From: Stemphylium vesicarium
Lineage: Eukaryota > Ascomycota > Dothideomycetes > Pleosporales > Pleosporaceae
Length of the DNA: 64,000 nucleotides
Assembly (NCBI GenBank): GCA_004380135.1
Contig: QXCR01000008.1
Coordinates: 434,001-498,000, forward strand
Direction of reading: 5' to 3'
Both the position numbers and the translations under genes were made by a program. The first letter of the stretch is position 1. Each line of letters opens with the position of its first letter. Shown here piece after piece: positions 56,201 through 64,000 of the stretch. The notes under the pieces are model-generated. The model was not told the DNA's origin, ran no database searches, and saw only the letters and a list, made by a program, of their open reading frames with translations.

Positions 56201-57112
56201 ACGACGGCTTGGTCTAGAGAAGTATCTCAGGGAGTTGCTACTCATTCCTGCGGTGTGCCGCAGTCGCGAATTGCGTGCCTTCCTTTCGGAAGCTGCAATC
56301 AGCCCTGCCGAAGCGCTCAAGAACCAGGACCCAAACTCGAATGATTTTGTCACGCGAATCTACAACTCTGTGGCTGATGGCATGGAAGAGTTTCTCGGTA
56401 ACATTCCTGTCCTAGATCAGCTCTCCATGGCAGGCCAGAACCTCATTTCCGCCGCTACCACACAACTCGCCAACACGAACGGCGCAACTGCGCAGCCCGG
56501 AAACCTCTCTTCATCTGGCGTATTGGTAGCAGGCGAACCCAACAACGACGCTGAAGCTGAAGCAGAGCTGCTCGCATTCGAGAACAAGGAATTGGAACCT
56601 TTTGTCAAACCTATATGTGACATCTTCTTGGAAACCTTCGAGCTGAACCGCGAGAATAACTGGCTTCGCGGCCGCGCCGTCGTGGTCGTCCTCCACCAGC
56701 TTTTGGGTGGCACCATTGAGCGCAAAGTCCGCGAGTCGTTCGATAACCTGCTTTCAGAAAACAATATCGTCAAGTACATCGACACGCTTAAAGACAGCAT
56801 GTGGCCGAACGGAAGGATGAAGGCCAGTGTCGAGCGAACAAGCCAAGACAAGGACAAGAGTCGGAAGGCAGCGAGCGACGTCCTGAGCACGTTGGTCCCC
56901 GAGCTGGCTAGCAGCGTGGTGGGGAGGCAGAATGCACAATTGGCAGCGAAGAAGGTCGAAGGGACTATTAATAATACCCGGTTGAAGTAAGTTTCACTCC
57001 ACCACGTCGTGCAGCTATCGAGATTACTAATAGATTTCCAAGTACGCATCTTGCTTTTACACTCTTGGACGAGATGCTACAGGTTCTATTTCCTGATGTC
57101 GCTACGAAGTAA
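53292..57112 (+). CDS. MDM1: Mdm1-type sorting nexin (PXA-RGS-PX-nexin C)
   Basis: Three exons: 53292-54155, 54201-56986 and 57043-57112; introns of 45 and 56 nt; 1239 residues. Start at 53292 puts a two-pass hydrophobic hairpin at residues 8-55; an in-frame extension to 53211 is not family-like. Domains in order: PXA (about 95-290, SSFMISDSIDVLIGLILRDF), RGS-like (about 415-545, LREVLYDASGLSCFMEFMD), an acidic/Ser-rich linker, PX (about 870-985, VISRRYSEFHDLNKRL) and the nexin C-terminal domain (about 1085-1239). The last exon supplies NTHLAFTLLDEMLQVLFPD, which completes the nexin domain. Yeast Mdm1 and animal SNX13/14/25 anchor in the ER and tether it to vacuole or lipid droplets. Confidence 0.94.
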
Positions 57113-57773
57113 TGTATGCATGATAAGGAAGGCGTTGCATAGCTGGCGTTCTGACGAGCGTGCTGAAGAAAGTTCATGGGTTAAGTATTCTATTTGTATC
57201 AAGCGTTAGGTGCAAGCTATGTCTTTTTTCTCCACCATGTTTGCATTTCTGTATCACGAGTCAAGAAGGTTCTTTCTCTTCTGTCATCCATCCCATCCCA
57301 ATCAAGGTGAAGGTGTGTCAACGGAGCGCGGTGTAAGTGATGGCTTTCCTTCCGTTTGACTTTGAATCAATGCTGCAGGTAGGGAGTCACATGCGGAAGA
57401 GTGCGATGCGTTGCTGTCGTGGGGCATGGGTGTATTGTTTGGCTGTCTTGTGTGGGGTTTGTTCTGGTTGATGTGGGTATTTGCTGCTCCACAGCCTTTG
57501 TTTATTCACGGAACCGCAAACCAGTTCACGCATTAATGTAGGATCCTCTCACTCTCACCTCTCACTCTCACCTCTCATCTCTCACTTATCGGAGAAAATT
57601 TTCTGCTTGCTCACGGACGGCGCAACGCCTTCCTCTACTGCAACAGACACCCGCTACCAAAACCACCCCAACTCTTTTCGACTCTTTCTCCCCTGCGCCG
57701 CATCTCACAAGGACTCTTTTCGCTTGTCTACACGCGGTACATCTTTGGCTCAGAGAGGCTGTAGCCACTCAGT
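57113..57773. other. Intergenic: MDM1 3' side and helicase promoter
   Basis: 661 bp. A CTCTCACTCT-type repeat lies at about 57548-57590 in the likely leader of the helicase gene. No other feature. Confidence 0.55.
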
Positions 57774-60700
57774 ATGTCTTGGCGCGGCGGCGGGCGCGGT
57801 CAACGTGGCGGTGGTGCAGGCGATAGAGGAAATACCCAGCCCATCTGCTACGAATTCCGCAATAAGGGCTTCTGTCAACGTCCCAACTGTCGCTACTCCC
57901 ACGATCTCGGTCCGAACGATGCGTCTCTTCCTTCAGCTGCGTCTCTCTCAACAGACAGTGGATCAGCACAACAGCGAAACCGCGATCAGCGCATCTGTTA
58001 CTTCTTTAAAAACGGCCAATGCAACAAAGGCGCCAACTGTCGTTTCTCACATGATATAAGCGAAGAGCAGCCGGCACATAATGAGACGGCACCCAGGAGA
58101 GTAAATGAGAGCACGGAACAAAAGCAGGCAAGGCAGACATACAATTCCTGGAAATCCTATCTTGGAAAGGAGCCTAACAACTTTCGAACTATGCGACATC
58201 TCTGGAAAGGAGCACAGGCTATCCTTCAAGAAGGCGACCGAGACTGGAAGCAGCAGCTACCTCAAGACCTAGCTACGGATGACCAGAACTACAAAGGGTA
58301 TCAACACATCGGCGCCATTCTGAGCAGACGTGTGCTGGACAATGACTACGATGACTTCGTAAAGGTCTGTCGCGACTTCCTCCTCACAATGACGCATCCT
58401 TCGCTGGTTGACTGTCTCGCCGTGGATACTCAAGTCGGATATCTCTTCAATTACATAAGTGGCACCAACGGTTCAAGGGCTGTGCCATTCTTCAAGCACC
58501 TCTGCGAGACTCTAGTTGCGCTTCGTATTGATGACAGTCTGCCTGTTTCTGTCGAGCTCCTTGAGGGTACTCTTGTAGCGCTGTCAAAATTGTTACCGGA
58601 GTTACTCAGGCGTAACGCAAGAGTGCGCTTCAATAACGATCTTCAAACACTTACTGAAGCTTTGGAGGCTGCGTCGAAAATATTCGCCCCCAACGGTCCC
58701 AATGTACCCAGCACACTAGTATCTAATTGCGTTGCGAATGTACGTGCTTTAGTTGCGCGGGCGAAAGGACTCCTCGCGACTCCAGGGCTTAACAACGATT
58801 CAAGAATCACTGCGCCTGCACTTTATCCCCGCGATTTCGTCATTCCCAGCGACCGCCACGACAATGACAAAATCGACATCGCTGACATCATCATTTTCCC
58901 AACTTTGGACGAAATTATGAGCGAAGCGCAAGAGTTCTTACCGTTCACCGATCCGGACCAGCCTCATTTTCTAACAAATCCCGTTGAGCGCCACATCGAC
59001 ACTTACTTCCGTCTTCTACGTCACGAGATCTTCGGCAGTCTGAAAGAAGCTCTGTCGTGTTTGATGCAGGAGCTCACGCACAATCTCGCCCTGTTCGGCA
59101 GTCCTAGACTAAAACTCGGAGATGTTAGGGCTCACCAGTACACCGGGGCCTTTATCAGTGGGTTGACATTCACTGGCAAAAAAGGATTGGAAGTCCAATT
59201 TTCCTTTCAACAACCATCTTCCATCCAAGCAAAGTCAGTTGAGAAGCAGCGTCAGTGGTGGACGGATACGAAGCGATTGGGAAAGGGCTCTCTTCTTTCG
59301 TTCATTTGGCCCCAAAATGCAACCGTCCAGCACGTTTTCCTAGAGGTTACAGGAAGTAGCGCAGAGAAACGCGAAGCCGGTTTTGTGGTCAATCCCGACA
59401 ACAGTGCTACGGTAACTGTTCGTATCATGACGCAGGACAAGCCGACACTCACGATGTTGATGGGAGCGGAATCGGGTCTGATGCGGGGAATCATTCTCGA
59501 ATTTCCAAAGTTGATGCCTGCCACCTTCGTCCCTATTCTGGAGAATCTGCAGGGGATGCAGCGCCTGGATCAGCTTCCATTCAGCCAGTGGATCGTCCCT
59601 AGCCGTCACACGGAACCATCCAATACCAGGGTCTATCACAACATACCCCCTCCACTTTATGCTCGGAACCCGGGATTCATCTTCCCTTTGAGGAGCATTG
59701 TGGACAAAGACGACGGCGAGCTTGCAGTCCAGCCCACTTCCCAGTGCGATGACAAGGACATACTTGATGCCTTGGAAGCGAAGACTCCTCTCGACCGCGG
59801 ACAGTGCCGTGCTCTCATTTCAGCGCTAACGCGTGAATATGCTTTCATTCAAGGGCCCCCAGGGACGGGAAAGAGCTATCTCGGACTACATCTGATGAAA
59901 GTTTTATTGGATGTGAAGGCTAAAGCCGTGCTGGGGCCTATTCTTGTCGTGTAAGTGCAAGCTATTTTAGTCCCACAAGGAACTTCCCGGCTTACCGACT
60001 CTGTCATGTCGTTGTCCTAGTGTATAATTCTTTTGCTAACATCATCCCAGTTGTTACACCAATCATGCCTTAGACCAGTTCCTCGAGCACCTGCTCGATG
60101 CTGGCGTTGAGAAACTCATTCGCGTTGGCGGTCAGAGTAAATCCGAACGCCTCAAAGAATGCAACCTCAACAAGCTGAAGCGAGGCGAAACAAAAACCAA
60201 ATCGGAAAAACGCATGACATGGGAAGCTTACGATGCACTGGAAACTCATGAAGAGGAGGGCTCGTATGTTCTACACCAGCTGGAGCAGCTCAGGAAACGT
60301 GGGGAGTGGTCTGATCTTGCGATCCACCTTCGCGAAGACTATCCCGAGATACATTCCCAGTTCCGGGATGTAGACGATGAAGGATTTCAGCACGTGGGCC
60401 GCCATCCGTTTGATATGTGGAAAGTCGGCGACGCATCATCCACGATCGCGAGTCACCATCCGCGTCCAGTATCAAGCATCCGAAGGGTCATTCGAAAGGC
60501 TGCTATCGATGCTTATTCGTTGACATTCTTCGAGCGCCAGGCCCTCGTTGCACACTTTGTCAAGGAGATCCACGACGCCAAGGTTGCGGAATTATACGAA
60601 ACTCTAAATGCCGTTGTCGCTTGCCAGGTGAGCTTGGAAAACGTCCACGCTGAGGCAAGTCGTCGAATACTGGAAGGAGCCGATGTGATTGGTATGACAA

Positions 60701-63700
60701 CCTCTGGTCTAGCAGGCAAGATATCTCTCTTGAAGCACGTCAGGTGCAAGGTCATGATCTGCGAAGAGGCCGGAGAGATCTTGGAGCCCCATATGATATC
60801 TGCGCTACTTCCTTCGGTGCAGCACTGCATCCAGATAGGCGACCACGAGCAACTTCGACCTTCTGTATCGAATTATGCAGACCTTTCTCTGGAGAGTCAG
60901 CGGGGCAAACTTCATCAGCTGGACAAGAGCCAATTCGAACGACTATCCGTTGGTGAGCATGGAAGGCCTGCTATGCCTATCGCTCAGTTGAACGTTCAGC
61001 GCCGCATGCGCCCAGAGATTTCCACGCTTATCCGCGAGACCATTTACGACAAGCTCGTTGATCATGCCACTACATCCAGTATGCCTGATGTTGTTGGCTT
61101 ACGGAAGAACGTTTTCTGGCTAGATCACAACCATGTCGAAGATGGTATGGACGCAGACGACCAATTTGACAAGTCAAAGACCAACACTTGGGAGGTTGCT
61201 ATGATCCAAGCGCTTGTTCATCACGTCATACGTCAGGGTGTCTACAAGAGCAGCGAAATCGCAGTCTTGACTCCTTACACAGGCCAACTCCAGAAGCTGC
61301 GCCATGCGATGCGTGATGATTTCGAGATTGTTCTTAGCGACCGTGACCAAGAAGCCCTGGAGGATGGAGGATATGAGAGCGATGAGTTCCGACTAGCAGG
61401 ACAAGGGGTTGGCATCTCAAATGATGAGCAGAAGCCTTTGCGGAAGCAAACTCTCATCAATCTTCTCCGAGTCGCAACGGTTGACAACTTTCAAGGTGAA
61501 GAGGCCAAAGTTGTCATCATATCTCTGGTCCGAAGCAACGAAAAGGGAAAGGTTGGTTTCCTGAGGAGCTCGAATCGCATCAACGTGCTCCTCAGTCGCG
61601 CAAAACACGGAATGTACATCATCGGCAATACCGATACCTACGCGAATGTTACCATGTGGCAAGAGGTCATCGATATCTTGAGGACCGAACAATCCGTCGG
61701 CCAATCTCTAGGTCTATGCTGCCCACGGCATCCGGAAACAATCATCGACGTTCAAACACCCGATGACTTTGAGGTCTTCAGCCCTCAAGGCGGTTGTATG
61801 GAGCCCTGCCAGGATCGACTGCCCTGTGGCCATTCATGTAAGGAGCGATGTCATTCCAAGGCGCTGCACTTGGCCTTCAGTTGCGACGAGCCGTGCCAGC
61901 GCCTCCATCAGCCTTGCAACCATCTTTGTCAGAAGCAAACGTGTGGGGAAGACTGTGGAAAATGCATGGTCAAACTGGACGATGTGCAACTGCCATGCGG
62001 CCACGCCAAGAATAACGTCGCATGTCATCTGACCCTGAACCTTGGAAGAATCAGGTGCGATGTCCAAGTTGAGAAGCAAGTACCCGGCTGTGAGCACAAA
62101 TTCCTCGTGGTATGCTCCCAGGGTGTTACTAGAGCAGATGGCTTCAGGTGTCCCATTAGTTGCGGAACGTTGCTTCCTTGCAGTCACCCGTGTCCTGGGA
62201 CCTGCGGTTGCTGCAACACGCAGGATCTTGAGGGTTCGATCGTAAAGCATGCTACCTGCACCAAGATCTGTGGTCGAAAATACGGAACATGCAACCACAA
62301 CTGCACTCGCATGTGCCACGATGGGACTGACTGCGGTCTCTGCCATAACCCCTGTGAAGTAAGTCGCTCTTTTTTCCATCATCTTTTCACGCCCTAACCA
62401 CATTTTAGGTACGCTGCAAGCACACCAAGTGTCCTTTGAAGTGCCATGAACCATGCGCTCCATGTATTCAGCCGTGTGTCTGGGAGTGCGAACATCAGGG
62501 CAAGTGCACGATGCCATGTTCTGCTCCCTGCAACCGTCTACCATGCAACGAGCGTTGCACCAAGCTCCTCCGATGTGGCCATCAATGTCCAAGCATATGC
62601 GGCGAAGAGTGCCCGCATGACTACTGTCAGCAGTGCGGTATGAATCTGGACGCCGAACCAGACATGATAATGTTCCAACCCTACTCCGGCATCGATTTGG
62701 ATGAGTCGCCAATAGTAGTGCTCGGATGCCCACATTTCTTCACCATTGAGACCCTGGACGGCCAGATCGATATCAAGCAGGTGTACACCCATGACGAAAT
62801 GACGGATCAATACACTGGCTTGGTAGAGAATTACCAATTGGCAGTGAATGTGCCTCAGTGCCCGCATTGCCGAACACCTATCCGCCAATACGTTACTCAG
62901 CGATACAACCGAGTGGTCAACAGAGCAGTTATGGATGAGATGTCCAAACGCTTCATCGTCAACGGACAGAGTGAGCTACGGGGTTTTGAGGCCAGACTTC
63001 AGACATTAGAGAAAGATCTTGAGTCATCTCGTGAATCAATCATCCCTAACGTCACGATTCCAGTCGGTAACCCACAAATTGCCAATCGTAACACACAGCG
63101 ACTCGCAGAAGCCATCAATAACAAGCTCGGAAATCGGTACTCGCCAATCAGTGTGCTAGAACAGAATGTCAAAGCATGTCAGATGCGTATGGCCGACAAG
63201 AATCAACCTGCGACCAAGCTGCATGAAGCCATGGTTTACGCAATCAAGAAGCACCCTTCCATCGACGATGCTCTAGCCAAATTGAGCCTCGACACTTCCG
63301 CTGCAAGTGCGAAGCGCAATCGAGACCAGCGCGTCACTTTTGGCTTCCGCTCGATCCAGTTCAAGATTCGCTATCTGGTCCTGGAAGACAAGTACGAAGT
63401 CGCATGCGCTGTTCGAGCCAAATACCCCACCGACAAGCTAAAACTTGTATTTCCAGGCGGACAACCTCTTACGGAGACAGGCATCTTCTTGAATCAATGC
63501 GCGAAGCTAATAAAAGAGTGTACCGATGAGAGTTTGCCCAAGTTTGCAGTTGAAGCGACCTTGTACTTCTCCCGTATCACGGGGCTGCTCGGCTCTTCGG
63601 GTCTCTGCAAGGGTTCTAATCACGACATCGCTATGCAGTATCGAGAGGCGGCCCGAAGGTTTCTCAAGAAAGCAGCAAAGCTTTGTGAACAACCTTTCCA

Positions 63701-64000
63701 AGGTGCGGAGGGACTTGCGCAAGCCGTTGAACATTCCGATCGGCTGCTTGGTAGAGAGTTTTATCAGGAAGTGTCGAAAGAAGAGCTTGAGGCTATCAAA
63801 CAAGCCATGGTCAGCGGCTCCAGAGGTATCGCGACACACTCTGGTCATTGGTACGAGTGTGTGAATGGTCATCCGGTAAGTTCGAGATCTCCTAAAGAAC
63901 ATTCATGGTGAAGTTTTGCGCTAACTCAATCTTAGTTTGCTATTGGCGAGTGCGGTATGCCCATGGAGGATGCTCGCTGCCCAGAATGCGGCGCAGCTAT
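57774..64000 (+). CDS. hrr1: Hrr1/ZNFX1-type SF1 RNA helicase with NFX1 zinc fingers (3' partial)
   Basis: Four exons seen: 57774-59950, 60051-62358, 62409-63875 and 63936 to beyond the window end; about 2000 residues so far. The N-terminus has an RGG-like start and two CCCH zinc fingers (about residues 22-46 and 70-95). The superfamily 1 helicase core has Walker A GPPGTGKS (near residue 694), CYTNHALDQFLEHL, an atypical DEAD-box equivalent CEEAGEI (near 961) and the late motifs VDNFQGEEA and NVLLSRAKHGMYIIGN. A long array of NFX1-type Cys-rich repeats starts near residue 1280. An RZ-type finger (HWYECVNGHP, FAIGECGMPM) begins near 1975. The layout matches human ZNFX1 and S. pombe Hrr1, which works with Argonaute and RNA-dependent RNA polymerase in RNAi-directed heterochromatin. 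Confidence 0.93.

Overview
The window is nuclear DNA of a filamentous ascomycete, most likely a Pleosporales-type Dothideomycete. Introns are mostly 46-100 nt with GT..AG ends and CTAAC/CTAAT branch sites. Proteins have fungal domain architectures (Zn2Cys6, CFEM, Mdm1, Hrr1-like), and the aldehyde dehydrogenase resembles the Alternaria/Cladosporium allergen class (Alt a 10/Cla h 10). I saw no AT-rich RIP-type DNA, no intact transposon, no CRISPR array and no convincing tRNA or 5S gene. Splice models were read from the sequence and checked for reading phase; no homology search was run.

Layout. 1-12.5 kb: the 3' end of a peroxisomal-type alpha/beta hydrolase, a tocopherol-cyclase-like protein, a U2 snRNA gene (minus strand), an agmatinase-type ureohydrolase with signal peptide and KDEL tail, a plant/fungal-type Fpg DNA glycosylase, the NatA auxiliary subunit NAA15, and a Upc2-like Zn2Cys6 regulator. 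12.5-25.6 kb: about 13 kb with no recognisable protein gene but with low-complexity tracts, a heat-shock-element-like site and a possible leader exon. 25.6-31.7 kb: a short-zipper bZIP factor and ORC1. 31.7-45.6 kb: a DDHD phospholipase, aldehyde dehydrogenase, the mRNA export adaptor YRA1 with an unusually long intron, VPS11 and PRP46. 45.6-64 kb: a CFEM GPI-anchored protein, a short secreted tyrosinase, MDM1, and an Hrr1/ZNFX1-type helicase cut by the right edge.

The genes do not form one pathway or a metabolite cluster. Most are housekeeping: replication start (ORC1), splicing (U2, PRP46), mRNA export (YRA1), N-terminal acetylation (NAA15), vacuolar tethering (VPS11), ER-lipid contact (MDM1), base excision repair (Fpg) and RNA-directed silencing (Hrr1-like). 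Secreted or endomembrane products (agmatinase, CFEM, tyrosinase) and two transcription factors are scattered among them. Divergent pairs with short shared promoters are agmatinase/Fpg and YRA1/VPS11. Convergent pairs are ORC1/DDHD and VPS11/PRP46.

Most notable: the gene desert at 12.5-25.6 kb, the 633-nt YRA1 intron, tiny coding exons (9 nt in Fpg, 15 nt in VPS11, 30 nt in YRA1) that gene finders would miss, the KDEL-tagged agmatinase, the unresolved ORC1 N-terminus beside a C-run and an MluI box, and the atypical bZIP.
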